Source: Triatoma infestans (lineage: Eukaryota; Arthropoda; Insecta; Hemiptera; Reduviidae). From it: a stretch of DNA of 64,000 nucleotides. Both the position numbers and the translations under genes were made by a program. Location: NCBI GenBank assembly GCA_011037195.1, contig JAAEAF010003593.1, forward strand, positions 1-64,000, in the 5' to 3' direction. The stretch's first letter is position 1, and the number at the start of each line of letters is the position of its first letter. Below are positions 26,665-40,709 of the stretch, one piece after another. The notes beneath the pieces were generated by a model. It was given only the letters and a program-made list of their open reading frames with translations, did not search any database and was not told the origin of the DNA.

Positions 26665-28984
26665 TTAATCTAGTAAACAACATGAGGCTGTATTCTCTGC
26701 ACGTCCTTTAACACCTAAGCCACTTATAGCAAACACAGCTCCTGCATCAGGTTGGGCTTTAGGTTCTTCAGCCGAGAGTCCTACACTTGTGGTGGTAACA
26801 TAGAGTATATCAAGATTTGGTCCACCCCACGTAGCAGATGATACCCTAGATACAGGTAATAGAATGCTTCTCAATAATTTTCCTTCTTTGAAACCTGGAT
26901 AACCTAAGAAACAAATAGAAAAAAAATCAGTAAAATATAAATTTTGAAACACAAAATGAAGAAGAAAGTAGACCTTGCTTCCTCCCCAGCAGGCTATCCA
27001 AAGATTATCATCACTGTCACTAGTCATACCGTCTGGTAATCCTGGTACATTATTTTTTTCAAAATCAAAAAGTGTTCTTCTATTTTCTGTTTGGATTAAC
27101 TGAATCTCATTATTTTAATCTCCCATGTTTAAAGTAAAAACTAATACCTTTGACACAATTTGAAACTGACCAATAGTTGCTGTTTTTAAATGAAAATCAA
27201 ATGCATCAATCTTTCTAGTTGGTGAATCTATATAATACATTATGGTATTTTCTGCATTCCATGTGATACCATTGGAAATGGTTACTGGTGCCAGAACTGA
27301 ATTCAATTTGCAATTGGACGTTAATACCCTGTACAAAGTTCCTTGATTGTTTGCGATAACGCCAGGAGACTCTTCTCGTCCCATTGTTCCTAGAGAATTT
27401 GTAAAGCATACATATAGATAATTCGCAAAATTAGGATACTGAACCAATTTTTTCTCAGTTCTACAATTCTTGTTAGTAGTAGTAACAGAATTGCGTTCCT
27501 GATGTAGTAATATATTACTATTAGAAGAATATATTACTCGCATTAGTCTTGGAACTGCGTTTTCAATGTGGATACTTATTTTGAAGGTCCACAATTCCAA
27601 AAATGATAACAGCTGCTTAATTCAGAATGTGAAAATAGAAACATAATATCCCAGTGATACTGAATGTGGGAAAAGTGCTAAATATACTACAAATATTTTT
27701 TATTTAATTTATTTTTATTATTTGTTGACGGTTTTCTTGAAAACTATTAATGACTTTCCCTAAGCTTGGAGACCTTAGATTTTTTTGTTTAAAACATTTT
27801 CCAGGAAAAAAATTAATTTAATTTGGCTCCGTTAGAATTGTGTTGTTAGGCTCCCATCTTTCAGTTTCATATGTGCTGTGAAAATTTTAGGTTATGTATG
27901 TATGATGAAAATTTGCTTATTGATAATCAAGAAAAAATAATCTTAATGAGTGAAATATTTTTGATGAAAGTCAATTTCAAAAATTCGGTAAGGCAGCAGT
28001 ACTTTTTTCATACAGCAATAAGGAAAAGTAAAAATCTTTAGATAAATTATACCATTTGAGCACGCAACGTAGCTTGCAGATTCATAATTGCTACCAATTT
28101 ATTTTCATTTATACGTTTGTTCTAGAAGTGTGAGCAAAATTAATACTTATAGTCAAGTAACTCAAAAATAACCTTTCAATGACATATCAGTTGGGAAGTT
28201 AACAGTGAGTTCAGAGTGATTGTTTTGCATTAAGATTAAAATGTATTACATGTAGAATTGTAAATAAAACATTTAATGCAATTGTATAAAATGGCTTCAA
28301 ATAGATTAAAAGGTTGGAAATATGTATTATTTATGGCTGGAATTGTTGGTTCAATTGGAGCTGCTACATATCCGATTATAGTTAGACCAATGCTGTACAC
28401 AGAAGAATATAAACGAATTCAAGCAATAACAAGGAAAAATATAAAACAAGAAGAGATACAACCCGGAAATATGAAAATATGGTCAGATCCATTTGGAAGA
28501 GATAAAAAAAGTTGAAAATAAATTAGTTGGCTTACCTAACCAAAGGTTTCCATTAATGTCAGCTTTTGCATCGTTAAAACGATTTCCAGGTTTGTCTACA
28601 TCTACTTGATATTTAGTATAAAGTTTATAATTGTTTGAAATACCATCCCACTCTAAAATGGTTATATTGTTCGCATAACCGATTACAAATTTACCATGAA
28701 TGTTTTTGATTGGGATCACGAAGCCTACAGAATCGTCTGTAAATAAAAAATAATATTTGTATTTTATTTTGAGTTTCCATTTCTGCTTCTCTCTGTCGAA
28801 TATTTTTTGTAAATAAATATATAAATTTACTTAATTTGATTGAAGTATGCTTATTTTCTTTGGTATCATATCTGTGTACACTAAATCCAGCTATATCCAC
28901 ATAGTAAAGTGCTTGTTCGCTAGCAACCCAATGTGGGCCTTCAGCATGTGCAACAGGTTTAGTTACTGGTTGCAATGAATGCAT
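26665..28984 (-). pseudogene. Regucalcin/SMP-30 copy 1, frameshifted in last exon
   Basis: Exons (minus): 28984-28831, 28736-28536, 27389-27171, 27086-26974 and 26903-26665, homologous to the open copies in units 2 and 3. Exons 1-4 keep the SMP-30 metal and substrate residues: AEGPHW, NRFNDAKAD, ISNGITW and LPDGMTSD. Exon 5 is 239 nt instead of 240. The run read as TTTGGAAACC in unit 2 is TTTGAAACC here. The frame therefore goes to a stop about ten codons into exon 5, losing ~70 C-terminal residues. Either this copy is dead or truncated, or the base is a sequencing error. A likely 5' UTR acceptor (TTTCAG) lies 25-30 nt upstream of the ATG. The SMIM20-like gene sits antisense in intron 2. Confidence 0.8.
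28276..28515 (+). CDS. SMIM20: SMIM20/MITRAC7-like mitochondrial small membrane protein, copy 1
   Basis: 79 codons from the first ATG. The second ATG at 28291 (MASNRLKGWKYVLFMAG) gives a 74-residue protein closer to the family's usual 65-70 and is my preferred start. The order is a short basic N-terminus, one transmembrane helix (YVLFMAGIVGSIGAATYPII), the conserved RPMLYTEEYKRIQAI, and the C-terminal hallmark KIWSDPFGR. SMIM20 (MITRAC7) stabilises newly made COX1 during cytochrome oxidase assembly (family knowledge). The gene is single-exon and lies wholly inside intron 2 of regucalcin on the opposite strand. Its stop is 20 nt from regucalcin exon 2, and an AATAAA overlaps the region just after the stop (28517-28522). 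Confidence 0.87.
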   Translation: MQLYKMASNRLKGWKYVLFMAGIVGSIGAATYPIIVRPMLYTEEYKRIQAITRKNIKQEEIQPGNMKIWSDPFGRDKKS

Positions 28985-29044
28985 TTTTACACCAACTTGA
29001 CAGACACTATAACTGAAATAAGAAATATCAAAATTTGTTATCAT

Positions 29045-29237
29045 TCTGCGTATGTTTACAACTCACATAATTCATATTAAAATACCATTGTTTCAGACAA
29101 ATAATTAAGTCATATAAGAGAGATAAGATAAACATATTCTGAAAGATTTAAATGCCAATTGTAAAATAATATGTCAAGGAAGTGTCCTTTATTCGAAGGT
29201 AATGTAAATTGTAGCTCTCCCACCAAAAAAGAATATA
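29045..29237. other. 5' flank of regucalcin copy 1, up to the Tc1-like insertion
   Basis: Upstream sequence shared with units 2 and 3; presumably holds the regucalcin 5' UTR exon and promoter. The Tc1-like element is inserted at its end. Confidence 0.4.
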
Positions 29238-30882
29238 CAGTTAGTGAAGTCATATTCACACAGTAGTCTGTGTTGTACATATGTACACAGTGAGTACGTA
29301 CATGTACTTTTTTTTTACCAACTTTATATGAAACATATTTGGCACAGTTAGCTGCTTGCTACAAAACAATAACATTTGCTTTATCTAAAGGAATTTATTA
29401 GAATAATGTAAATATCAAATACAAAGTAGCAAACTGATGCGACTTTCATATTCATACATTACGAACATGAACATTTTTTAATTGAAAAAAAAAAAAAATC
29501 AATATTTTGTTGGGTAACCTTTTCTTTTAATTACCTCAATGAGCCTCCTACGCATCGACTCAACAAGTTTCTTAGTAGTTTCCGGAGTAATGTTATACCA
29601 TTCTACAATTACTTTCTCCTTAAGTTGAGTTGTATTTTGGATCTGATAATTTTTCAATTTTTTTTTTAACTCTGCCCACAAATGCTCGATTGGATTGAGA
29701 TCTGGTGACTGTGGGGGTCTTGCCATATCACTTTGGGGCAATTATACAATAGCCATTCTCTTGTTTTAAGGGCCTTATGCTTGGGATCATTATCCTGATA
29801 GAAAATAAAGTTTCTTTCAATTCCCAAATTTTTGACAGATTCTTTTAAATGTTTTCTTAAAACATTTACGTACTTCTCAGAATTCATAATCCCGTCGATA
29901 AATTGAATTTTCCCCACCCCAGAAGCTGAGAAGCACCCCCAAACCATCACAGACCCACCACCATACTTTACTCTCTGTTGTACGTTTTTAACAGAAAGGC
30001 TTTCATTTCTTTTCCTCCAAACTTTACAGTTTCCATCGGATTGTAAAATGTTAATTTTAGTTTCATCTGTAAATAAAACGTTTTTCCAGAAATCAAATTG
30101 ATGATTTCTGTAAGTGTTAGCGAATTGAATCCGTGTTTTTTTATTTTTTTTATTTACAAATGGTTTCTTCCTTGCTGACCTGGAAAAGAACGAATTTCTT
30201 TTGAGGGCTCTACGAACAGTCACAGGATTAATATTCCTTCCCAACCTAAAACTCATCTCCACAGCTAAGCTTGGGGCACTTATTTCAGTATTTTCTTTCA
30301 CTTTTCTTACTAGGGATCGTTCATCATAATCGCTGAGCCAACCTTCTACTTAAATTTCTTGCCTTATTTTCAATCCTGTTTTCATTTCTGTACCGAGTAA
30401 TGATACTTTGTACTGTAGCATGGCTTCTATTTATTAATTTTCCAATTTCACGCAAAGTTTTTCCTCTTTGCCAATTTTCAATTATGATTTTACGAATTTC
30501 ACGGCTCGTATCTTTACCTCTTCCCATTTTCACTTTTAAATTTAAATTAGACCCACCAAAAATGATAGAAAACATTAAACTGAATGTAATTTGACCAATG
30601 AATACCTTTAGAGATGAAATAGTAAACCATTATTAGAGAATGAATGAGTATATGTAGTGTGTATGAATACGAAAGTCGCATCAGTTTGCTACTTTGTATT
30701 TGATATTTACATTATTCTAATAAATTCCTTTAGATAAAGCAAATGTTATTGTTTTGTAGCAAGCAGCTAACTGTGCCAAATATATTTCATATAAAGTTGG
30801 TAAAAAATTAAGTACATGTACGTACACATTGTGTACATATGTACAACACAGACTACTGTATGAATATGACTGTCACAAACTG
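29238..30882 (-). mobile_element. Tc1-like DNA transposon, 1,645 bp, TA target duplication
   Basis: Flanked by TA on both sides (29236-29237 and 30883-30884). Unit 2 has the uninterrupted site (GAATATAGTACATGTAAGG, near 40950). The inverted repeats are long (~240 bp). They begin CAGTTAGTGAAGTCATATTC on the left and CAGTTTGTGACAGTCATATT on the right (read inward) and include palindromes such as GTACATATGTAC and GTACGTAC. The transposase lies on the minus strand. Confidence 0.95.
29499..30541 (-). pseudogene. Tc1-like DD34E transposase with two frameshifts
   Basis: Starts MGRGKDTSREIRKIII with a paired helix-turn-helix region (GKTLREIGKLINRSHATVQS). The frame shifts at about 30320 (before LSDYDERSLVRKV) and at about 29745 (before RPPQSPDLNPIEHLW). 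The catalytic triad is readable: LFTDETKIN (first Asp), YQDNDPKHKA (second Asp) and PDLNPIEHLWAELK (Glu). Residues between are typical of Tc1 (VMVWGCFSASGVG). It ends GYPTKY. Because of the two shifts it cannot encode a working enzyme, although the ends are intact and could be mobilised in trans. Confidence 0.93.
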
Positions 30883-30884
30883 TA

Positions 30885-31844
30885 GTATATGTAAGGAAGG
30901 GATAAACTCTTTGTGGTCATTGCAGGTCTAAAATAACTAACAATTTTTTTATCTTTATAATAAGGAAAAGTTTATTTAAACTATTAGGGCCAACACCATA
31001 GAAATTATCATCACCGTAGTTGCCTGAAATTATCGGGAAACCGAAATAATAAAGTTTTACATCAAACTATTTTTCTAATTTTTTTGATGTTAAAAAATAG
31101 GACATGGTCTCTATTAGGGAAATTTTCTTGTTTTTCTGTAAATTTTTAGCAGCATTTAATATTGTGTAGATTGAGTATCCAATTTATTGACATGATAGTT
31201 TAGAAAGAAGGCTAAGCACATCTCACATATCCTCCTAAATCCATCTAAAAATCAGTTTCCTTGAAAAAATATTCTAAATAAAAGTGAATAGGTCTCTATG
31301 AGTTAGATAAGTACACAAATTGTAGTGAAAATCTTGTCTATAAAATCGCGAAAAACAATCAAAACTTGCTATTGGAAACATTTTCACCGAAATCTTTGTG
31401 TTGAAACCATGTTGCTACTAGACCTGTAAGGACAAGTTTCCTAATTCAGGAGACTAATACTTGTTTTTCCGTGAAAATTCAATTGCACCCTACAAGAAAA
31501 AAATATCTATCTTATTTTGAAAACAAATATGTTGTAAATGATGGATTAATATGAATAATGAAAATAATTTACAATAATTTAATTTTATTACTATCCAGCA
31601 GGCCCAAGGGAAGGTTGAAGTTTCCTTATCAAGAATGGAAGGATATAAGGTGTTAGTTTGGAACTGAAAATATTCAATAAATAAAATGTGCAAACTTAAT
31701 ATACGTTTTCAGATGAACCTTGAAAATGCAAAAGAAAGAAGAAGAAAAAAAATTTATAAAACAAAATAAAAATACTTCTAGTAAATAAATATAACCAATA
31801 CTTGCTAAAAAATTATTGCAAAGACTGAAAAGAAAATATATATA
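30885..31844. other. Noncoding spacer of the duplicated unit (unit 1)
   Basis: Sequence shared with units 2 and 3. The part near 31260-31480 carries phrases of the hairpin-ended repeat family in decayed form (ATATTCTAAATAAAAGTGAA, ATCGCGAAAAACAATC, TTTCCGTGAAAATTC). No gene. Confidence 0.45.
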
Positions 31845-33234
31845 TTAGCTAACTCAGCCACGCTTCGCTGTGGCTCAGTCTGATTTTTAGGAGAGTAAAT
31901 AGAAAGGAAAGAAAGAAAAAATGTTTTTAACTGAAAGTCTTCTTTTATTGAAAAGCTAGTGAATTGACTACATTTTTCGTTTGTCCGTTTTCTGCATAAA
32001 CGTAAAGATCAGATGGTTTACCGACTCTGGAGCATGCGACATATAATTGCCCATGAGAGAAGCATTCGTTTACTAAATTCAAACCGCACACTTCCAAAGT
32101 TTGTCCTTACGCTTTATTGATAGTCATAGCGAACGCAAGGCGTATTGGAAATTGAAGTCGTTTTAACTCGAACGGCATATCTGTCGGAATGAGTGGTATT
32201 CGTGGAAGTAGTACGTTTTCACGAAGTAATTCGTTTTTATGAGGTCCAATGAGCATTAGTGCTTCAATTAGATTATTCATCAATTTTTTAACTACTAATG
32301 TGTACCATCGCATAACTTTGGCTGATTGGAGTAATATAATTGGCACTCCAATTTTCAAAGTTAGAATGTGAGGCGGTAACCCGTGAAATCGAGTGAATTA
32401 AGAAATTCCGTTGGAAAATTCACTACTTCACTCTGGTCTCTCACGGAGTCAATGGATTTGTGAGTCACTGTTTCACCTGGGATTCTGTTTAGAATGATGT
32501 TGTTCATATCGAGTACGTCGACATTTTTAGCCGCTAGAATGGCTCTTCCGCTTAACCATGCGTGATTTTGATAATTTGTTTCAATGCTTTGGAATACCTT
32601 GTCTACTAATTCTTCTTTTGAATGTACAGTGTTGTAGAAATTAGATGGGAAGGTGATTTTTCCCGTTTCTGGATTTGTAGGAGCAGTGCCGTTACCGAGT
32701 TCGAGTAATTGCCTTGAAAATATGGCAGCTGTTGGATAATTTTGATGTTGAACTCTCATATTCGTTGTTGAATGATTTTTTTTTTACTGTGCTCCAAAGA
32801 GTTGAATATTTCAAGCAGCCATGCAATTCATCAGCTGATGTTGAGCGAGGTATCACTGGAAGCGTTTGCCTGAATTCACCGGATAGTATTACCAGTGCTC
32901 CACCAAATGCAACCTGATTATTTCGCAAGTCTTTCAATGTATGGTCTAATGCTTCCAAAGACTTCTTATGAGCCATTGTACACACATCCCATACAATGAT
33001 TTTGCATGCCCGAAGAACCTTTCCTGATGTTTTAGAAATGTTACATGTTGGGTTTTCTGTGAAGTACTTGTTTAGTGAATAAAACAAGTATATATAAACT
33101 TGTAAACTACAAGTATATGTAAACACTCTTATATAGAAATGCAAGGTTGTGTAAAAATTTCAAGTCAATCCATCGGCTACTTTTCGAGTTTTGCGGCCAC
33201 AAACATACGGATGCTGAATTTTTATGTATATAGA
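31845..33234 (-). mobile_element. Helitron, 1,390 bp, copy in unit 1
   Basis: On the minus strand it begins TCTATATACATAAAAATTCA, the usual arthropod Helitron 5' end. It finishes with a hairpin (AGCCAC-AGCGAAGC-GTGGCT) followed by GAGTTAGCTAA, fitting the CTRR 3' rule. It is inserted between A and T without target duplication. Unit 3 has the empty site near 52690-52720. The body encodes only the C-terminal part of the RepHel helicase, so this is an internally deleted, non-autonomous copy. Confidence 0.93.
31945..33144 (-). pseudogene. Helitron PIF1-like helicase remnant, unit 1
   Basis: Reads as the C-terminal part of a Helitron helicase in several frames: VWDVCTMAHKKSLEALD, GALVILSGEFRQTLPVIPRS, YPTAAIFSRQLLELGNG, VPIILLQSAKV, LQFPIRLAFAMTINKA. 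After a TAA stop (Gln CAA to TAA) it continues GQTLEVCGLNLVNECFSHG, QLYVACSRVGKPSDLYVYA and NVVNSLAFQ to a final stop. Walker B is mutated (WDV where families have WDE). There are at least two frameshifts. The same lesions occur in unit 2. Confidence 0.92.
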
Positions 33235-33661
33235 TATATATGTATATATATAAATGAGTAAGGTAGGTATAACTTAAGTAACTATATACTCAACAACAAA
33301 AGGTAGAAAATAAATAAATAATGAGAGTAAATGAAGTTAAAATAAATTTGAGTAAAAAACAAAGAAAGTGGATTCAGATGGGCAGAAAAAAACAAGATAA
33401 ATAATAGTAATAAATAAGAAAAACACAGTTCAATGACAGTAATGAGAAACAGAAAAATGGATTCCTCCTGGTATAAAAAATAATCCTCCTGATAAATAAT
33501 AATAATAAATAAGATAAATAAATACAACATAATACTTAATCGAACAATAATAATAATATATAAATACATACAAAGTCAATATGGAAGTTTAAAAACAAAA
33601 ATGAATAAAATATAAAAAACAAAAGAATATAACTTCAAATACAACTACAAATTAATAAAAA

Positions 33662-34612
33662 TCTGGTGTGAAACGCTCACACAACTTTCTCTTACTCCTG
33701 TTCTCAAAATTATAATTGACAAATGTTATAGTTTGTGTACCAAATTTAATGAAATTCGTCGAAAACTGAAAAAACTGTTCAGTAAAAGCGCACTTCCGGT
33801 TTACTATTTTCTTGAAGCTCAGAATTTATGCCATCTATTTATTTCTAATTAATTTTGTTTTGATGATAGAATTGTATAATCAACTACGATACCACTTTAG
33901 GGGAAGCTGCAACCCTAACCCTCCCCTAAAACTGTCTTTACATGAATTTTCCAGAGCAATGTGTTAAATAAAAGATGCAGATCATTGCATTTTATATTTT
34001 GTATACGAAGTTTCAAGAAAATCGTCGGAGCCATTTTTGAGAAAATCGCGAAAAAATGAAAAAATCGTTTATTAAAGTGTCAAAACAAACTCGGAATTTC
34101 AACAACATATTTAATTCTAATTACATTATTTAGATGACGGAATTGTCTAGTAAACTGAAATAGCAGTTAAGATGAAAACCTAACCCCTCCCCTCCCCAGA
34201 AGTGCCCTTAAATGAATTTTCCTGGAGAAATGTTTCAAATAAAAGTTATAGCTCTCTTGTATGTGTAGTTGATATACCAAGTTTAAAGAAAATCTCGGAG
34301 CCATTTTTGAAAAATCGCAAAAACGTAAAAAAAACAACTAGTAAAGTGGTACTTCCGGTTGAGGAATATTGACACATAACGCACCGTCAGATCCCATGGT
34401 GATACCTAAACGTAATATCAAGTTTGAACTTTCTACGATTTTTCGTTTTTGAGCTATGCTGTTCACATACATACACACACACGCACCAGACCATTTGCTA
34501 AAAACCACTTTTTTGGACTCAGGGGACCTCAAAACGGATTTCCGGTGAAAATTCAATATCGAAAATTTGACACGATTACAATACTTCCTCTTACTAGGAG
34601 TAAGAGAAAGTA
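33662..34612 (+). mobile_element. Hairpin-ended noncoding element (HINE-like), unit 1
   Basis: Begins TCTGGTGTGAAACGCTCACA with subterminal ACTTTCTCTTACTCC. Ends CTCTTACTAGGAGTAAGAG plus AAAGT. Unit 3 runs directly from ACTACAAATTAATA to AAAATGCTTC without it (near 53310-53330), proving it moved as a block. Internal units are spaced ~270 bp (anchors 33737, 34009, 34276). The target duplication is unclear, at most a couple of A/T bases. Confidence 0.8.
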
Positions 34613-35154
34613 AAAAATGCTTCTAAATTTGAATATATTAAAACAAAAACCAAAGACATCATTTAACTTACTGAGATGATCTGGCTCCGTAAAAGAAAGA
34701 AAATTTATGAAAATTTCCTCATGACTTTCTACTTGACTACAATATTTTTGAATAAGTGGGTCTCTAAATGCTGAAAGAGTAGGACACCTTGCGAAGCGTG
34801 TACAATATCATCAGGCTCGTTTAGTGGACATAGTTTACAAAACCTATCAACATTAAATTCAAATTTCTGCTGATTGAAATATGCTTTACAGATCTTTTTA
34901 GAATGTAAGCGAAGTTGAGCTATTAATCTTAATTTGTTAATGTGAATATTGTAGGTAAAATAATGTTCTTCCAAATTTAGATTACTTAAATGGCTATAAA
35001 ACGGATTAAAGCGACTATTCAGTACTAACTCGATGTCTTTGGACAGCAAGTTGTTTTTAAATGATTCCAATAAAGAAGGGAAACTCTTACAAACCATGTT
35101 AACGTTCTGTAATGACTATAATTCCTCAGCACCAGGAGAGATCAGGTAGTTTCT
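34613..35154 (-). pseudogene. LINE 3' coding end, unit 1
   Basis: The minus-strand frame at 35097-34729 matches the tail of the LINE at 53.3-56.8 kb: MVCKSFPSLLESFKNNLL, SRFNPFYSHLSNLNLEEHYF, then a zinc-knuckle-like FCKLCPLNEPDDIVHA. A 1-bp loss after VHA shifts the frame, whereas unit 3 reads on as FARCPTVSAF. The 5' side is cut by the duplication junction. Confidence 0.75.
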
Positions 35155-37359
<2,205 letters not shown>

Positions 37360-38428
37360 TTATTGCAAAGTCGGTTTTTGTAATTTACTTTTTTTAATTT
37401 CAACTTATATTTGAAATAATAAAACATTATTTGGCAATTTTATTTTGCCGAAAACCATTTCATCTTAATTTCAAATTGAAATTGTTTATTTGTAGTTATT
37501 TTTATTTTACTTTTTCAATTAAATATATTTTGTACATATTAAAATAATGTTGTTTAAGAAGATTTCATTTTTTGTTATGTGTTTTTTGTTTTGTAAAGGA
37601 AGGTTAAAATTATTGCCTTTACACCTCTCAAATGAGAAAACTATAGAATGTGATGGAAGCTTTAATTAAAAGAAAAAAAAAAGATTCAAATTTGGCAGCT
37701 CCTAGCACTAAATTTAATCCTGAAAATCGAGACAGAAACATTTATAAACATTTCCAATTTGTTATTTAAGTTTGGGATAATATTTATCTTAAAAAACATT
37801 GCACTTTATATCCAACAATCTCGCTTAAGAAAATTTAACTCACCTTTTTAGGTTGGCGCAAAGGGTTGTAAAGTATTAAATGAATTAGACTAAAAAATAT
37901 AAAGAATAAATTTTTAATTAGATTTTTTATTTATGCTAAGTTACAATGGTTTTATGGCGTCACCGCTAATGTCCAAAACAAAACAATTACACTTTGAAAT
38001 GAGGTTAAATTACAACTCAGCAATTTGATTTATTTTTTAGTAAATAATAAGATCTGGGATTTGTGACAACAGTTTCATTTTATTGGCTTTTGGGGTAAAT
38101 TAAGTTGTACGGTCAGAAACTGTAAGTTGAAGTCAATTCCTTACATGCCATGCAGTAGTCAATAAGAGCATGCTAGGACGGATGAAATCCCAGATAATAT
38201 CCAGCATTGCAAACCTAACCATGCATTAAAAAAAAAGTTTTGCTAAAAACACACGATAAAGACCCTGGATTAAAACGAATGAAATCGATATTCGACTAGG
38301 TGTCCCTCCAAATGAGGTGTACTATTAAAGTTTGTATCAACTGCTTATCAATCACCCCAAATAAGTGCATTTTTTTTTTTTTTTTTAACATGTTAAGTAC
38401 AAATGAAACCAATATTAATTAGCAGAAT
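37360..38428. other. Intergenic spacer, unit 2
   Basis: Counterpart of 25590-26664, noncoding. It differs by an extra GTTATGTGTTTTTT insertion near 37575 and a longer T-run near 38370. Confidence 0.5.
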
Positions 38429-40703
38429 TTAATCTAGTAAGCAACATGAGGCTGTATTCTCTGCACGCCCTTTAACACCTAAGCCAGTTATAGCAAACAC
38501 AGCTCCTGCATCAGGTTGGGCTTTAAGTTCTTCAGCCGAGAGTCCTACACTTATGGTGGTAACATAGAGTATATCAAGATTTGGACCACCCCATGTAGCA
38601 GATGATACCCTAGTTACAGGTAATAGAATGCTTCTCAATAATTTTCCTTCTTTGGAAACCTGGATAACCTTAAAAACAAATAAAAAAAAATCAGTAAAAT
38701 ATAAATTTTGAAACACAAAATGAAGAAGAAAGTAGACCTTGCTTCCTCCCCAGCAGGCTATCCAAAGATTATCATCACTGTCACTAGTCATACCGTCTGG
38801 TAATCCTGGTACATTATTTTTTTCAAAATCAAAAAGTGTTCTTCTATTTTCTGTTTGGATTAATTGAATCTCATTATTTTAATTTCTTATGTTTAAACTA
38901 AAAAATAATACATCTCACACAATTTAAAACTGACCAATAGTTGCTGTTTTTAAATGAAAATCAAATGCATCAATCTTTCTAGTTGGTGAATCTATATAAT
39001 ACATTATGGTATTTTCTGCATTCCATGTGATACCATTGGAAATGGTTACTGGTGCCAGAACTGAATTCAACTTGCAATTGGACGTTAATATCTTGTACAA
39101 AGTTCCTTGATTGTTTGCGACAACGCCAGGAGACTCTTCTCGTCCCATTGTTCCTAGAGAATTTGTAAGGCATACATATAGATAATTCGCAAAATTAGGA
39201 TACTGAACCAACTTTTTCTCAGTTCTACAATTTATTCTTGTTAGTAGTAGTAACAGAATTGCGTTCTTGTTGTAGTAATATATTACTATTAGAAGAATAT
39301 GTTACTGGCATTAATCTTGGAACTGCGTTTTCAATGTGAATATTTATTTTGAAGGTTCTCAATTCCAAAAATTATAACAGCTGCTTAATTCAGAATGTGA
39401 AAATTGAAACTTAATATCCCAGTGATACTGAATGTGGGAAAAGTGCTAAATATACTACAAATATTTTTTATTTAATTTATTTTTATTATTTGTTGACGGT
39501 TTTCTTGAAAACTATTAATGACTTTCCCTAAGCTTGGAGACTTTAGATTTTTTTGTTTCCAGGAAAAAAATTAATTTAATTTGGCTCCGTTAGAATTGTG
39601 TTGTTAGGCTTCCATCTTTCAGTTTCATATGTGCTGTGAAAATTCTAGGTTATGTATGTATGATGAAAATTTGACTATTGATAATCGAGAAAAAATAATC
39701 TTAATGAGCGAAATATTTTTGATGAAAGTCAATTTCAAAAATTCGGTAAGACAGCAGTACTTTTTCATACAACAATAAGGAAAAGTAAAAATCTTGAGAT
39801 AAATTATACCATTTGAGCATTTATTCGTTTGTTCTAGAAGTGTGAGCAAAATTAACTACAATACTTATAGTCAACTGATTCAAAAATAACCTTTCAATGA
39901 CATAACAGTTGGGAAGTTAACAGTGAGTTCAGAGTGATTGTTTTGCATTAAGATTAAAATGTATTACATGTAGAATTGTAAATAAAACATTTAATGCAAT
40001 TGTATAAAATGGCTTCAAATAGATTAAAAGGTTGGAAATATGTATTATTTATGGCTGGAATTGTTGGTTCAATTGGAGCTGCTACATATCCGATTATAAT
40101 TAGACCAATGCTGTACACAGAAGAATATAAACGAATTCAAGCAATAACAAGGAAAAATATAAAACAAGAAGAGATACAACCCGGAAATATGAAAATATGG
40201 TCAGATCCATTTGGAAGAGATAAAAAAAGTTGAAAATAAATTAGTTAGTTGGCTTACCTAACCAAAGGTTTCCACTAATGTCAGCTTTTGCATCGTTAAA
40301 ACGATTTCCAGGTTTGTCTAGATCTACTTGATATTTAGTATAAAGTTTATAATTGTTTGAAATACTATTCCACTCTAAAATGGTTATATTGTTCGCATAA
40401 CCGATTACAAATTTACCATGAATGTTTTTGATTGGGATCACGAAGCCTACAGAATCGTCTGTAAATAAAAAATAGTATTTGTATTTTATTTTGAGTTTCC
40501 ATTTCTGCTTCTCTCGAATATTTTTTTGTAAATAAATATATAAATTTACTTAATTTGATTGATGTATGCTTATTTTCTTTGGTATCATATCTGTGTATAC
40601 TAAATCCAGCTATATCCACATAGTAAAGTGCTTGTTCGCTAGCAACCCAGTGTGGGCCTTCAGCATGTGCAACAGGTTTAGTTACTGGTTGCAATGAATG
40701 CAT
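38429..40703 (-). CDS. Regucalcin/SMP-30, copy 2, 5 exons, 308 aa, open
   Basis: Exons (minus): 40703-40550, 40458-40258, 39153-38935, 38850-38738 and 38668-38429, 927 nt with consistent phases; human regucalcin is 299 aa. The product is a six-bladed beta-propeller gluconolactonase/calcium-binding family member. Metal ligands by homology: Glu in AEGPHW (~15), Asn in ISNGITW, Asp in LPDGMTSD. Substrate-side NRFND is also kept. There is no signal peptide, so it is probably cytosolic. The last-exon acceptor is TTTTTAAG, weaker than TTCTTAG in units 1 and 3. SMIM20 copy 2 lies antisense in intron 2. Confidence 0.9.
39994..40233 (+). CDS. SMIM20: SMIM20/MITRAC7-like protein, copy 2
   Basis: Nearly identical to copy 1; the visible change is Val to Ile before RPML. 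The preferred start is the second ATG (40009, MASNRLKG), giving 74 residues. One transmembrane helix, then RPMLYTEEYKRIQAI and KIWSDPFGR. Nested antisense in regucalcin copy 2 intron 2, 24 nt from exon 2. Confidence 0.87.
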   Translation: MQLYKMASNRLKGWKYVLFMAGIVGSIGAATYPIIIRPMLYTEEYKRIQAITRKNIKQEEIQPGNMKIWSDPFGRDKKS

Positions 40704-40709
40704 TTTTAC

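Noticed and set aside
32714..32917. Plus-strand 67-codon frame (also 42789-42992)
   Set aside because: Antisense of the Helitron helicase remnant.
33282..33569. 95-codon minus-strand frame rich in Ile, Leu, Phe and Tyr (also at 43357 and 52761)
   Set aside because: Produced by AATAAATAAG-type microsatellite in a LINE tail; hydrophobic composition is a by-product of low complexity, not a membrane protein.
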